The notes: generated by a model not told the origin, from the sequence alone. DNA of 64,000 nt from DATEDA01 sp963789885 (GCA_963789885.1 CAWBNB010000029.1:127011-191010), one strand, 5' to 3'. Shown: positions 9,605 through 20,099, counted from the stretch's first letter. Program-made: numbers and translations.

Positions 9605-9944
9605 GTCGGGTTCAAAAAAGCCGTGAGGATAGTGGAACGTATGGGGCAGGGCAAACCGGACCGGCCTCGCCGCCAGCCCACCATCGACGGGTTAATTCGC
9701 TGTTTGACAAGGAAAATATTGAGCCACACCCACCGCACGTGATACACTCGCCGGCTAGTTTGCCTCAAGCGGCGACCGTTGCCTCGGCAGCGGCCTTTGC
9801 GGTCGGCAGACTCGCGGGTCGGCAGCCGATGAATGAACCCGCGAAATTTCGCGCCTGTCCAGTCAGGGTGCCTCCGATGCCTCAGGGCAAGGAGGTAAGT
9901 GCGGGCAGTGCGTCAGTGATCAACCCTAGACGAAAGCGAGAGTC
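9605..9944. other. map/rpsB divergent intergenic region with long rpsB leader
   Basis: This 340-bp stretch encodes no gene I can support. It carries a candidate rpsB promoter near 9719-9748, implying a leader of about 190 nt before rpsB. The leader is GC-rich and contains several short inverted segments. In gammaproteobacteria S2 represses its own operon through the rpsB leader; whether the same holds here cannot be told by eye. Minus-strand signals for map must lie in the first 50 bp. Confidence 0.5.
9719..9748 (+). promoter_or_regulatory. Candidate rpsB promoter
   Basis: TTGAGC (9719-9724) is separated by 18 bp from TACACT (9743-9748), which is preceded by TG one base further upstream, an extended -10 arrangement. 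A perfect TTGACA at 9704-9709 lies close by but is 33 bp from this -10, too far to serve it. Confidence 0.45.
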
Positions 9945-10691
9945 ATGACCACGACGATGCGCCAGATGCTGGAGGCCGGCGTCCATTTCGGCCACCAGAC
10001 GCGCTACTGGAATCCGAAGATGGCACCGTTCATCTTCGGCCACCGCAACAAGATCCACATCATCAACCTCGAGCAGACGCTCGCCCTCTACAACGAGGCG
10101 GCGAAGTTCGTCCGCAAGCTGGCCGCGAACAAGGGCGTGATCCTGTTCGTCGGCACCAAGCGCCAGGCGCGCGAGATCGTGCGCGAAGAGGCGATCCGCG
10201 GCGGCATGCCGTTCGTCGACCACCGCTGGCTCGGCGGCATGCTCACCAACTTCAAGACCGTGAAGCAGTCGATCAAGCGCCTGAAGGAGATGGAGGCGCA
10301 GGTCGAGGAGGGCAGCGTCGAGCGCATGCCGAAGAAGGAGGCGCTGCACTTCCAGCGCGAGCTCGCCAAGCTCGAGCGCAGCCTGGGCGGCATCAAGACG
10401 CTCGACGGCCCGCCGGACGCGCTGTTCGTGATCGACGTCGGCTACCACAAGGGCGCGGTGGCGGAAGCGAAGAAGCTCGGCATCCCGATCGTGGCCGTGG
10501 TCGACACCAACCATTCGCCGGACGGGATCGCCTACGTCATCCCGGGCAACGACGACTCGAGCCGGGCGATCCGGCTCTACGCCCGGGGCATCGCCGATGC
10601 GGTGATGGAGGGCAAATCGCAATCGCTGCAGGAGATCGTCGCCGCCTCGGCCGACGAGTTCGTGGAGGTCGAGGAGGCGGGCGGAGCGTGA
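9945..10691 (+). CDS. rpsB: 30S ribosomal protein S2
   Basis: A 248-residue S2 of normal length with the family signatures: MLEAGVHFGHQTRYWNPKM at the N-terminus, then GGMLTNFKT and PDALFVIDVGYHKGAV with the IPIVAVVDTN segment. S2 is assembled late into the small subunit. It leads the run rpsB-tsf-pyrH-frr. A strong hairpin with a U-run separates it from tsf, so S2 may be made in excess of EF-Ts. The acidic tail (EFVEVEEAGG) is typical. Confidence 0.97.
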   Translation: MTTTMRQMLEAGVHFGHQTRYWNPKMAPFIFGHRNKIHIINLEQTLALYNEAAKFVRKLAANKGVILFVGTKRQAREIVREEAIRGGMPFVDHRWLGGMLTNFKTVKQSIKRLKEMEAQVEEGSVERMPKKEALHFQRELAKLERSLGGIKTLDGPPDALFVIDVGYHKGAVAEAKKLGIPIVAVVDTNHSPDGIAYVIPGNDDSSRAIRLYARGIADAVMEGKSQSLQEIVAASADEFVEVEEAGGA

Positions 10692-10716
10692 GGCCCCGCC
10701 CGAACCGATCCCAAGC

Positions 10717-10740
10717 GGGGGCGTCGAAGCCCCCTTTTTT
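10717..10740 (+). terminator. Intrinsic terminator/attenuator between rpsB and tsf
   Basis: GGGGGC and GCCCCC form a perfect 6-bp stem around the loop GTCGAA, followed directly by six T residues. This is the clearest intrinsic terminator in the window. As tsf has no obvious strong promoter of its own in the next 65 bp, it probably works as a partial terminator. Confidence 0.85.
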
Positions 10741-10805
10741 CAGGTGCGGCAGGTTGCTGGCTCTTCCGGGCAGGCCCGGGGAGCGTCGAGAACAGGAGTA
10801 ACGGC

Positions 10806-11684
<879 letters not shown>

Positions 11685-11688
11685 AGCC

Positions 11689-12405
11689 ATGTCGCAGCCG
11701 AAGTACAAGCGCATCCTCCTCAAGCTCTCCGGCGAAGCGCTGATGGGGGAGGACCCCTTCGGCATCAACCGCCAGACGATCGAGATGATCGTCGATGAGG
11801 TCGCCACCGTCGCCAGCCTCGGCGTCGAGATCGGCGCGGTGATCGGCGGCGGCAACATCTTTCGCGGCGTCGCGCTCGGCGCCGCGGGGATGGACCGGGC
11901 GACCGCCGACTACATGGGCATGCTGGCGACGATCATGAACGCGCTGGCGCTGGCCGACGTGATGCGCCAGAAGGGCCTCAACGCACGCGTCCAGTCGGCG
12001 ATCAACATCGAGCAGATCGTCGAACCCTACATCCGGCCGAAGGCGATCCGTTACCTCGAGGAGGGCAAGATCGTCGTCTTCGCCGCCGGGACCGGGAATC
12101 CGTTCTTCACCACCGACACCGCGGCCGCGCTGCGCGGGAGCGAGATCGGTGCCGAGGTGGTCCTCAAGGCCACCAAGGTGGACGGCGTGTACAGCGCCGA
12201 CCCGAAGACCCACCCCGACGCGAAGCGCTACCAGCGCATCTCCTTCGACGAGGCGATCACGCAGCACCTGCGCGTGATGGACACGACCGCGCTCGCCCTG
12301 TGCCGGGATCAGAAACTGCCGATCATCGTGTTCAGTCTCTACAAGCGCGGTGCGCTCAAGCGCATCGTGCTCGGCGAGGATGAAGGGACCCTGGTGCACC
12401 TTTAG
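11689..12405 (+). CDS. pyrH: UMP kinase
   Basis: A 238-residue bacterial UMP kinase (amino-acid kinase fold) that makes UDP in pyrimidine synthesis and is feedback-controlled by UTP in relatives. Characteristic segments are YKRILLKLSGEAL, IGGGNIFRG, ATADYMGMLATIMNALAL-like sequence, and FFTTDTAAALRGSEI. It lies 4 bp after tsf and 12 bp before frr, whose Shine-Dalgarno AGGAGG overlaps the pyrH stop. Confidence 0.97.
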   Translation: MSQPKYKRILLKLSGEALMGEDPFGINRQTIEMIVDEVATVASLGVEIGAVIGGGNIFRGVALGAAGMDRATADYMGMLATIMNALALADVMRQKGLNARVQSAINIEQIVEPYIRPKAIRYLEEGKIVVFAAGTGNPFFTTDTAAALRGSEIGAEVVLKATKVDGVYSADPKTHPDAKRYQRISFDEAITQHLRVMDTTALALCRDQKLPIIVFSLYKRGALKRIVLGEDEGTLVHL

Positions 12406-12417
12406 GAGGACACCGCG

Positions 12418-12978
12418 ATGGACGTCGTACAGATCAAGAAGACGGCCGAGGACAAGATGAAGAAGTCGCTCGAGGCGCTGAAGACCGATCTTGCCAAGGT
12501 CCGGACCGGTCGCGCGCACACCGGGCTCCTCGACCACATCCGGGTCGATTACTACGGCCAGGCGATGCCGCTCAATCAGGTGGCGAACGTCACGCTGATC
12601 GACGCGCGCACGATCGGCATCCAGCCCTGGGAGAAGAAGATGGGCGCGGTGATCGAGAAGGCGATCCGCGAGTCCGACCTCGGGCTCAACCCGGCGGCGC
12701 AGGGCGAGCTGATCCGCGTGCCGATGCCGGCGCTCACCGAGGAGCGCCGCAAGGAGCTGACCAAGGTCGTGCGGCACGAGGGCGAGAACGCGCGCGTGGC
12801 GATCCGCAACCTGCGCCGCGACGCGAACACCCACCTCAAGGAAATGCTGAAGAAACACGAGCTCCCCGAGGACCAGGAGCGCCGCGCGCAGGACGAGATC
12901 CAGAAGCTCACCGACCGTTACATCGCCGAGGTCGACAAGCTGGTACAGCAGAAGGAAGCCGATGTGATGCACGTGTAG
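12418..12978 (+). CDS. frr: Ribosome recycling factor
   Basis: A 186-residue factor that with EF-G splits post-termination ribosomes. It shows the RRF signatures KTDLAKVRTGRAH, DYYGQAMPLNQVANV, and the C-terminal RRDANTHLKEMLK and DEIQKLTDRYIAEVDKL. The three-helix bundle and the small second domain are complete. AGGAGG at about 12405 gives an unusually strong ribosome-binding site. Confidence 0.97.
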   Translation: MDVVQIKKTAEDKMKKSLEALKTDLAKVRTGRAHTGLLDHIRVDYYGQAMPLNQVANVTLIDARTIGIQPWEKKMGAVIEKAIRESDLGLNPAAQGELIRVPMPALTEERRKELTKVVRHEGENARVAIRNLRRDANTHLKEMLKKHELPEDQERRAQDEIQKLTDRYIAEVDKLVQQKEADVMHV

Positions 12979-13012
12979 CATTCCGCACGCACGCGCACCC
13001 GACTCCGCCCCG

Positions 13013-13816
13013 ATGCACGAGAGCACTACACAAAGCATCCCGAAGACCGGGCCCGTCCCGCGCCACGTCGCGATCATCATGGACGGTAACGGCCGCTGGG
13101 CCAAGAACCGCTTCCTGCCCCGCGTCGCCGGGCACCAACGCGGCAAGGAGGCGGTGCGCGCCACGGTGCGTGCCTGCGGCGAGCGCGGCGTCGAGTACCT
13201 CACGCTGTTCGCGTTCAGCTCGGAGAACTGGCGACGCCCCGCCGACGAGGTTTCGGTCCTGAAACAGCTGTTCCGCGGCGCGCTCGAGCAGGAAGTGAGC
13301 AAACTCCACGAAGTCGGGATCCGCCTCCGCGTCATCGGAAACCTCGCGCCGTTCGGGGAAGCGATCGTCGATCTCGTGCGGCGCGCCGAGGAATTGACCG
13401 CCGCGAATCGGCGACTGACGCTCACGATCGCCGCCAACTACGGCGGGCGCTGGGACCTGCTGCAAGCGATCAACGCGATGGCGCGTGCACACCCGGAGCG
13501 CGCTGGCAGTTACACCGAGCGCGACCTCACGCCCTACCTGGCGATGAGCTACGCACCGGAGCCGGATCTCTTCATCCGCACCGGCGGCGAGCAGCGGATC
13601 TCGAACTTCCTCGTCTGGCAGCTCGCGTACTCCGAGCTCTACTTCACCGACACCCTATGGCCCGACTTCGACGCGGCTGCCCTGGACGCCGCCATCGCAT
13701 CGTACCGCGAGCGCGAGCGGCGCTTCGGGCGCACGAGCGAGCAGCTCGTCGAGGCGACCGCGGCTGCCCCCGCTGGCGTTGCCGACCTGCCCGACGCACG
13801 TCGCAAGCTGGCGTAG
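13013..13816 (+). CDS. uppS: Isoprenyl transferase (undecaprenyl diphosphate synthase)
   Basis: A 267-residue cis-prenyltransferase that makes the C55 carrier lipid for peptidoglycan and O-antigen. The diphosphate-binding signature IMDGNGRWAKNR is at the start, then VAGHQRGKEAVR, FAFSSENWRRP, PDLFIRTGGEQRISNFL and WQLAYSELYF. These cover all conserved regions, including the catalytic Asp. It is 34 bp after frr and 12 bp before cdsA. Confidence 0.96.
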   Translation: MHESTTQSIPKTGPVPRHVAIIMDGNGRWAKNRFLPRVAGHQRGKEAVRATVRACGERGVEYLTLFAFSSENWRRPADEVSVLKQLFRGALEQEVSKLHEVGIRLRVIGNLAPFGEAIVDLVRRAEELTAANRRLTLTIAANYGGRWDLLQAINAMARAHPERAGSYTERDLTPYLAMSYAPEPDLFIRTGGEQRISNFLVWQLAYSELYFTDTLWPDFDAAALDAAIASYRERERRFGRTSEQLVEATAAAPAGVADLPDARRKLA

Positions 13817-13828
13817 CCGCGGCGCGCG

Positions 13829-14659
13829 ATGCTCCGCGACCGGGTCATCACCGCCATCGCGCTCATCGCCGCGTTGTTGGCGGCGCTCTTCTGGCTGCCC
13901 CCGATCGGCTGGACGGCGCTCGCTGCGGCGGTGCTTGCGGCTGCGGCTTGGGAGTGGGCCGGCTTCGCGCGCGCCCGCTCAGGGGGCCGGATCCTCTACG
14001 CCACGGCGACGACCGGTGCGGGGTTGGCAGCCGCATACGGGTCGGGGCTCGCCGAAGGGGGTGCCGGCCTCCTCGCGCTTGCGCCGCTCTACGCGCTCGC
14101 GCTCGCGTTCTGGGTGGTCGGGGCGCCGCTCTGGCTCGCGCGGCGGCCCGCGGCGCCGTCTCCGGTGCTCGTCCTCGCGGTGGGCTGGATCGTGCTGTTG
14201 CCGACCTTCCTCGCGCTGGTGCAGCTGCGCAACCTCGGTTCGGGGATGCTGCTCGCATTCATGGGCACGGTCTGGGTCGCCGACATCGCCGCATACGCCG
14301 TCGGGCGGAAGCTCGGTCGCAACAAGCTCGCGCCGCACATCAGCCCGGGCAAGACCTGGGAGGGGTTCTATGGTGCGCTCGCCGCAACGGCGGTGTACGC
14401 TGCCGCCTGGATCGGGCTCTTTCGCGGCGCGACGCCGACGGCGGTCCGCGACCTGCCCTGGAGCCCGGTGTGGATGATCGTGCTGATCGAGGCGCTGGCG
14501 GTGCTCTCCGTCCTCGGTGATCTCCTCGAGTCGGCGATGAAGCGCCAGGCCGGCCTGAAAGACAGCAGCAACCTTCTGCCGGGGCACGGCGGGATCCTCG
14601 ACCGCATCGACGCGCTGACGCCCGTCCTGCCGACGGCCGCGCTGGTGAACATGATATGA
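13829..14659 (+). CDS. cdsA: Phosphatidate cytidylyltransferase
   Basis: A 276-residue polytopic inner-membrane enzyme making CDP-diacylglycerol for all phospholipids. Seven or more hydrophobic stretches precede the C-terminal signature, SAMKRQAGLKD followed by LPGHGGILDRIDAL, which matches the CdsA pattern. Its last four bases (ATGA) contain the dxr start, so the two are translationally coupled. Confidence 0.95.
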   Translation: MLRDRVITAIALIAALLAALFWLPPIGWTALAAAVLAAAAWEWAGFARARSGGRILYATATTGAGLAAAYGSGLAEGGAGLLALAPLYALALAFWVVGAPLWLARRPAAPSPVLVLAVGWIVLLPTFLALVQLRNLGSGMLLAFMGTVWVADIAAYAVGRKLGRNKLAPHISPGKTWEGFYGALAATAVYAAAWIGLFRGATPTAVRDLPWSPVWMIVLIEALAVLSVLGDLLESAMKRQAGLKDSSNLLPGHGGILDRIDALTPVLPTAALVNMI

Positions 14660-15855
14660 GCTCGATCCAGAACGTGGCGATCCTCGGCGCGACCGGCTCG
14701 ATCGGTCGCAGCACGCTCGACGTGATCGCCCGGCACCCGGACCGCTTCCGCGCGTTCGCCTTGACGGCTCACACGCAGGCCGGCGAGCTCTTCGAGCTCG
14801 CCCTCCGCCACCGGCCGCGGTTCGTGGTACTCGGCGACGAAGCGCAGGCTCGAGACCTGCGGGGGCGGCTCGCTGCGGCAGGCTCCACGGTCGAGGTGCT
14901 GGCGGGAGCCGAAGCCCTCGCCGCGGTCGCCGCGCACCCCGAAGTCGACGCCGTGATGGCGGCGATCGTGGGCGCCGCCGGCCTCGCGCCGACCCTCGCC
15001 GCGGCCCGCGCCGCGAAGAAGGTCCTCCTCGCGAACAAGGAAGCGCTGGTGATGGCCGCGCCGATCTTCATGGCCGCGGTCCGGGAGGCGGCCGCGACCC
15101 TGCTGCCGATCGACAGCGAGCACAACGCGATCTTCCAGTGCCTGCCGCAGGGCAGGGGCGGAAGCCTCGCCGCGCGGGGCGTCCGCAAGATCGTGCTGAC
15201 CGGCTCCGGAGGTCCGTTCCGGTCGCGCCCGCTCGCCGAGCTCGCATCGGTCACGCCCGACCAGGCGTGCGCGCACCCGACCTGGAACATGGGGCGCAAG
15301 ATCTCGGTCGACTCGGCCACGATGATGAACAAGGCGCTCGAGATCATCGAGGCAGCGTGGCTCTTCGGCGCCGGCCCGGACGAGATCGAAGTGCTCGTGC
15401 ACCCGCAGAGCGTCGTCCACTCGATGGTGACCTATGCCGACGGCTCGGTGATCGCCCAGCTCGGCAACCCCGACATGCGTACCCCGATCGCGCAGGCGCT
15501 CGCTCATCCCGAGCGCATCGACGCCGGAGTCTCCGCCCTCGACCTGGCGCGCATCGGCGGGTTGACGTTCGAGGCGCCGGACTTCGCGCGCTTCCGTGCG
15601 CTCGCGCTCGCCTATGCAGTGCTTGCCGCCGGCGGCACCGCCCCGGCGGTCTTCAACGCGGCGAACGAGGTCGCGGTGACCGCATTTCTCGCCCGCGACC
15701 TGGCGTTCAGCCGGATCACCGATGTCATCGAGGCCGCGCTCGCGCGCGTCCCGGCCGGCCCGGTCCGTGCGCTGGACGACGTGCTCGAGGCCGACCGCGC
15801 CGCGCGGGTCGCCGCCCGCGAGGCGCTCGGGCGCGCCCTGTCCCCTACGATATGA
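14656..15855 (+). CDS. dxr: 1-deoxy-D-xylulose-5-phosphate reductoisomerase
   Basis: A 399-residue second enzyme of the MEP isoprenoid pathway. The NADPH-binding ILGATGSIG lies at the N-terminus, followed by LLANKEALV, LPIDSEHNAIFQCL, KIVLTGSGGPFR, the SVDSATMMNKALE substrate and metal segment, and VHPQSVVHSMV. Length is normal. It overlaps cdsA upstream and rseP downstream by 4 bp each. Confidence 0.97.
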   Translation: MSSIQNVAILGATGSIGRSTLDVIARHPDRFRAFALTAHTQAGELFELALRHRPRFVVLGDEAQARDLRGRLAAAGSTVEVLAGAEALAAVAAHPEVDAVMAAIVGAAGLAPTLAAARAAKKVLLANKEALVMAAPIFMAAVREAAATLLPIDSEHNAIFQCLPQGRGGSLAARGVRKIVLTGSGGPFRSRPLAELASVTPDQACAHPTWNMGRKISVDSATMMNKALEIIEAAWLFGAGPDEIEVLVHPQSVVHSMVTYADGSVIAQLGNPDMRTPIAQALAHPERIDAGVSALDLARIGGLTFEAPDFARFRALALAYAVLAAGGTAPAVFNAANEVAVTAFLARDLAFSRITDVIEAALARVPAGPVRALDDVLEADRAARVAAREALGRALSPTI

Positions 15856-17216
15856 GCCTGCTGCACACCATAGCCTCCTTTGTCGTCGCGCTCGGCCTGC
15901 TGATCGTCGTGCACGAGCTCGGTCACTATGTCGTCGCGCGCTGGTGCGGGGTCAAAGTCCTCCGGTTCTCCGTCGGCTTCGGGCGCGCGCTCGTCACCCG
16001 CCGGCTCGGACCGGACCGCACCGAGTGGGTGATCGCCGCGGTGCCGCTCGGCGGCTACGTGAAGATGGTCGACGAGCGCGAAGGCGACGTCGCGCCCGCG
16101 GACCTGCCGCGGGCGTTCAACCGCCAGACGGTGTGGAAGCGCTTCGCGATCGTCGCCGCCGGACCGGTCGCCAACTTCCTCCTCGCCATTGCCCTGTACT
16201 GGTGTCTCTTCATGTCCGGCGTGCAGGAGGCGAAGCCGATCCTCGCCGCGCCCGAGGCGGGGACCGTCGCGGCACAGGCGGGGCTGCGGGCCGGGGACAC
16301 GATCCGCGCGATCAACGACGAGCCGGTGACGGGCTGGCAGGACGTGCGCTGGCGGCTGCTTCAGCTCGCGCTCGACCGGAAGCAGGCACGCATCGAAGTC
16401 GCCGACACGCGCGGTGCCATCGACTGGCGCACGCTCGATCTTTCGCGCACCGCGGCCGACGAGGTCGAGGGCGATCTCCTGGCGAAGCTCGGGATGCGGC
16501 TGTACCGGCCCGAGCTGCCGCCGGTGATCGGGAAGGTCATCGCTGGCGGCGTGGCTGCCAGGGCCGGACTCGCCGCCGGCGACCGCGTGAGCGCGGTGGA
16601 CGGCGAGCGCATGGCGAGCTGGGAAGCGCTGGTCGCGAAGGTCCGCGCGAGCCCCGGCCGCGCGCTGGCGTTCGAAATCGAGCGTGCGGGCGCCCCGCGG
16701 CGCGTCGAGCTCGTGCCCGAAGGGGTGACGCAGGGAACGGAAACGATCGGACGCATCGGCGCAGCGCCCCAGGTCGACGAGGGCGCGCTGAAGGCCTATT
16801 ACTTCGAGGTCCGCTATGGCCCGGTCGAGGCCGCGGCGAAGGCCGTCGCGAGAACGTGGGAGATGTCGGTCTTCAGCCTCCGGATGCTCGGCAAGATGGT
16901 CGTCGGCGAAGTCTCGTGGCGCAACCTCTCCGGCCCGGTCACGATCGCCGACTACGCCGGACAGTCGGCGAGCATGGGACTCGCACCGTATCTCGCGTTT
17001 CTCGCGCTGATCTCGATCAGCCTCGGCGTGCTCAACCTGCTGCCGATCCCCTTACTCGACGGTGGGCACCTGATGTACTATACGATCGAAGTGCTGAAGG
17101 GCAGTCCCGTGTCGGAGCGCGCAATGGAAATCGGTCAGCGCGCAGGCCTCGCGGTCCTACTCTTTTTAATGGCGTTCGCTTTCTATAACGATATAAACCG
17201 CCTGCTTACGGGCTGA
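15852..17216 (+). CDS. rseP: RIP metalloprotease RseP (site-2 protease)
   Basis: A 454-residue inner-membrane zinc protease. In relatives it cleaves anti-sigma factor RseA during envelope stress and clears signal-peptide remnants. The active-site motif is VVHELGHYVVAR near residue 20; two PDZ domains fill the middle (cores around GLRAGDTIRAIND and GLAAGDRVSAVDGE); the third ligand region NLLPIPLLDGGHL is near the C-terminus. The ATG at 15852 overlaps the dxr stop. The last 60 bp are AT-rich compared with the rest. It lies just upstream of bamA, as in most proteobacteria. Confidence 0.96.
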   Translation: MSLLHTIASFVVALGLLIVVHELGHYVVARWCGVKVLRFSVGFGRALVTRRLGPDRTEWVIAAVPLGGYVKMVDEREGDVAPADLPRAFNRQTVWKRFAIVAAGPVANFLLAIALYWCLFMSGVQEAKPILAAPEAGTVAAQAGLRAGDTIRAINDEPVTGWQDVRWRLLQLALDRKQARIEVADTRGAIDWRTLDLSRTAADEVEGDLLAKLGMRLYRPELPPVIGKVIAGGVAARAGLAAGDRVSAVDGERMASWEALVAKVRASPGRALAFEIERAGAPRRVELVPEGVTQGTETIGRIGAAPQVDEGALKAYYFEVRYGPVEAAAKAVARTWEMSVFSLRMLGKMVVGEVSWRNLSGPVTIADYAGQSASMGLAPYLAFLALISISLGVLNLLPIPLLDGGHLMYYTIEVLKGSPVSERAMEIGQRAGLAVLLFLMAFAFYNDINRLLTG

Positions 17217-17227
17217 CGCCTTAGTCG

Positions 17228-19555
17228 ATGACCAAGCGTTGGCGCGTGGCACTGCTCGGGCTCTGCCTCGCTCGATTCGCGTTCGCGTTCGAGCCCTTCG
17301 TCATCCGCGACATCCGCATCGAAGGCATCCAGCGCGTAGAAGCCGGCACCGTCTTCGGCTATCTCCCGGTCAAGGTCGGCGAGACCATGACCGAAGAGCG
17401 CGCGGCGGAGGCGATCCGGGCGCTCTTCGCGACCGGGCTCTTCACCGACGTGCGCGTGGAAGTCGAAGGGAACGTGCTGGTGGTCTCGGTCGCCGAGCGG
17501 CCGGCGATCGCACAGATCGACTTCGTCGGCATGAAGGAGTTCCCCGCCGACAAGGTGCGCAAGGCGCTGCGCGAGAACGGCATCGCCGAAGGCCGGACCT
17601 ACGACAAGGCGCTGATCGACCAGGCCGAGCAGGAGATCAAGCGGCAATACCTCGCCACCGGGCGTTACGGCGTCATCGTCACGACGACGATCACGCCGCT
17701 TGACCGCAATCGCGTTTCGGTCAACTTCACCGTCGACGAGGGCGAGGTTGCGAAGATCAAGGCGATCAACATCGTCGGCAACCACGCGTTCAGCGAGTCG
17801 GAGCTGCTCGACCTCATGCAACTCCAGACGCCCGGATGGCTGAGCTGGTACACCAAGAACGACCAGTATTCGCGGCAGAAGCTCTCCGCCGACCTGGAGA
17901 CGGTCCGCTCCTACTACCTCAACCGCGGCTACCTCGACTTCAACATCGACTCGACGCAGGTCTCGATCACCCCCGACAAGCGCGACATCTACATCGTGAT
18001 CAACGTGACCGAGGGGGACAAGTACACCGTCTCGGAGGTCAAGCTCGGCGGGGAGCTGCTGCTGCCCGAGGCGGAGCTGATGCGGCTCGTCGCGATCAAG
18101 CCGGGCGAGTCGTTCTCGCGCGAGAAGCTCGCCGACTCGACCAAGCGGATCACCGAACGACTCGGGAACGAGGGCTACGCGTTCGCCAACGCGAACGCGG
18201 TGCCCGACGTCGACAAGGACAAGCAGACCGTCGCGTTCACGATCATGATCGACCCGGGCCGTCGGGTGTACGTGCGGCGCATCAACGTCGTCGGCAACAC
18301 CAAGACGCGCGACGAGGTCATTCGCCGCGAGCTGCGCCAGCTGGAGGGCTCGTTCTACGACGGCCAGCGGCTCCAGGAGTCGCGGAAGCGCGTCGAGCGG
18401 CTCGGTTACTTCGAGCCCGGCGTGGAGCTCGAGACCGAGCCGGTGACCGGGACGACGGACCAGGTCGACGTCACGCTGAAGGTGAAGGAGAAACCGACCG
18501 GTGCGGTGCTGTTCGGCCTCGGGTTTTCCAGCGCGGACAAGCTGATCGTGCAGGGATCGATCAGCCAGGCGAACATCTTCGGCAGCGGAAAGGCGATCAG
18601 CCTGAACGCCAACACGAGCAAGGTCAACCGCAACCTCGGCCTCACGTACACCAATCCGTATTTCACGGTCGACGGCGTGAGCTCCGGATTCAGCATCTAC
18701 GACCGCAAGTTCGACGCGCAGGCACTCGGGATCGGCAACTACAGCACCGAAACGACCGGGGCCGGCGTGTCGCTCGGGTACCCGATCACAGATCTCGACC
18801 GGATTAACGCCGGGCTTACGATCGAGCAGACCAAGATCGATCTGTCCGACGGTGCCCCGGCGCGGTTCGTTACCTTCGTGGAACAGAACGGCAGCGATCC
18901 CGTGGCGCTTCCGCTGAGCCTTGGCTGGGTGCGCGACCGGCGTGACAGCGCTCTCCTGCCGACGTCGGGCTCGATCCAGCGCTTGTTCGGAGAGGTCGCC
19001 CTGCCGGGGTTCGACCTCAAGTATTACAAGGTCACCTACGACGCGAGCTGGTACTACTCGATCACCCGCGATGTAACCACCCTGCTGCGCGGGCTGATTG
19101 GCTGGGGCGGGGGCTACGGCGGCGCCCAGCTGCCGTTCTTCAAGAACTACTACGCCGGCGGCACCAACTCCGTGCGGGGCTTCCAGCAGGCGACGCTGGG
19201 CCCGCAGGACGCGAACGGCGTGCTCGGCGGCAGCCGGAGCTTGCTCGGCACCGCAGAAATCCTGGTACCGTTCCCCGGCATGGGACAGGACAAGTCGTTG
19301 CGGATCGGCTGGTTCGTCGACGCCGGCCAGGTCTGGCTAAACCAGCCCGGGCTGTCGCTCGGCGACAAGACGACCTTCGTGAACTCCAACGGCGAACTGC
19401 AGACCCTGGACCTCGCCTTGCGGTATTCTACGGGCGCGATCTTCGCCTGGACCTCGCCGTTCGGGCCGTTGCGGGCGTTTTATTCGTTTCCGCTCAACAA
19501 CCAACCCGGCGACCGGCTGCAGAAGTTCCAGTTCATCTTCGGGCAGCAGTTCTAG
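17228..19555 (+). CDS. bamA: Outer-membrane protein assembly factor BamA
   Basis: A 775-residue Omp85 protein that inserts beta-barrels into the outer membrane. A signal peptide with AFAF near residue 20 is followed by five POTRA repeats (to about residue 420) and the 16-strand barrel, with conserved GGTNSVRGF in loop 6 and the C-terminal FIFGQQF ending in the aromatic residue expected of an outer-membrane protein. Length is normal. Followed by skp after 28 bp. Confidence 0.97.
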   Translation: MTKRWRVALLGLCLARFAFAFEPFVIRDIRIEGIQRVEAGTVFGYLPVKVGETMTEERAAEAIRALFATGLFTDVRVEVEGNVLVVSVAERPAIAQIDFVGMKEFPADKVRKALRENGIAEGRTYDKALIDQAEQEIKRQYLATGRYGVIVTTTITPLDRNRVSVNFTVDEGEVAKIKAINIVGNHAFSESELLDLMQLQTPGWLSWYTKNDQYSRQKLSADLETVRSYYLNRGYLDFNIDSTQVSITPDKRDIYIVINVTEGDKYTVSEVKLGGELLLPEAELMRLVAIKPGESFSREKLADSTKRITERLGNEGYAFANANAVPDVDKDKQTVAFTIMIDPGRRVYVRRINVVGNTKTRDEVIRRELRQLEGSFYDGQRLQESRKRVERLGYFEPGVELETEPVTGTTDQVDVTLKVKEKPTGAVLFGLGFSSADKLIVQGSISQANIFGSGKAISLNANTSKVNRNLGLTYTNPYFTVDGVSSGFSIYDRKFDAQALGIGNYSTETTGAGVSLGYPITDLDRINAGLTIEQTKIDLSDGAPARFVTFVEQNGSDPVALPLSLGWVRDRRDSALLPTSGSIQRLFGEVALPGFDLKYYKVTYDASWYYSITRDVTTLLRGLIGWGGGYGGAQLPFFKNYYAGGTNSVRGFQQATLGPQDANGVLGGSRSLLGTAEILVPFPGMGQDKSLRIGWFVDAGQVWLNQPGLSLGDKTTFVNSNGELQTLDLALRYSTGAIFAWTSPFGPLRAFYSFPLNNQPGDRLQKFQFIFGQQF

Positions 19556-19583
19556 CGCACGGGGATCGCGGACGGGGGTCGAT

Positions 19584-20099
19584 TTGAAGATCGTACGATT
19601 CATCGTGGCGCTGCCGCTTATGCTCGCTGCGGGCGCAAGCCTCGCCCAGGCCGAGGGCAGGATCGGGTTCGTGAACCTCGACCGGATCCTGCGCGACGCG
19701 GCGCCGGCTGTGCGCGCGCAGAAGAAGCTCGAAGCGGAGTTCCAGAAGCGGGAGCAGGAGCTGGCGCGGACGGCCGAAGGCCTCAAGCGCCTGCAGGAGT
19801 CGCTCGAGAAGAACGCGATGACGATGTCGGAGTCGGATCGCGCGAAGCGCGAGCGCGAGTTCCAGGACACGACCCGCGAGTTCCAGCGCAGGCAGCGCGA
19901 GCTCCGCGAGGACTTCAACCAGCGGCGCAACGAAGAGCTGTCGGGCATCCTCGAGCGCGCCAACCGCGCCGTGCGGCAGATCGCGGAGGCCGAGAAGTAC
20001 GACATCATCTTCCAGGAGGCTGTCTACGCCAGCGCGCGCATCGACATCACCGACAAGGTGATCCGCGCGCTCGACGACAGCGCGCCCGCGAAGAAGTAG
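19584..20099 (+). CDS. skp: Periplasmic chaperone Skp/OmpH
   Basis: A 171-residue protein with a signal peptide (cleavage probably after ASLAQA) and the OmpH start EGRIGFVNLDRIL. A long, charged coiled-coil region follows (about residues 55-125), forming the tentacles that hold unfolded outer-membrane proteins. The start is a TTG at 19584, preceded by GGGGG. It is the last protein-assembly gene before the lipid A genes, the canonical bamA-skp-lpxD order. Confidence 0.92.
   Translation: MKIVRFIVALPLMLAAGASLAQAEGRIGFVNLDRILRDAAPAVRAQKKLEAEFQKREQELARTAEGLKRLQESLEKNAMTMSESDRAKREREFQDTTREFQRRQRELREDFNQRRNEELSGILERANRAVRQIAEAEKYDIIFQEAVYASARIDITDKVIRALDDSAPAKK

Noticed and set aside
9739..9948. 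Open frame inside the rpsB leader
   Set aside because: It overlaps the predicted promoter and the rpsB start region, and its product is compositionally biased without resemblance to any family.
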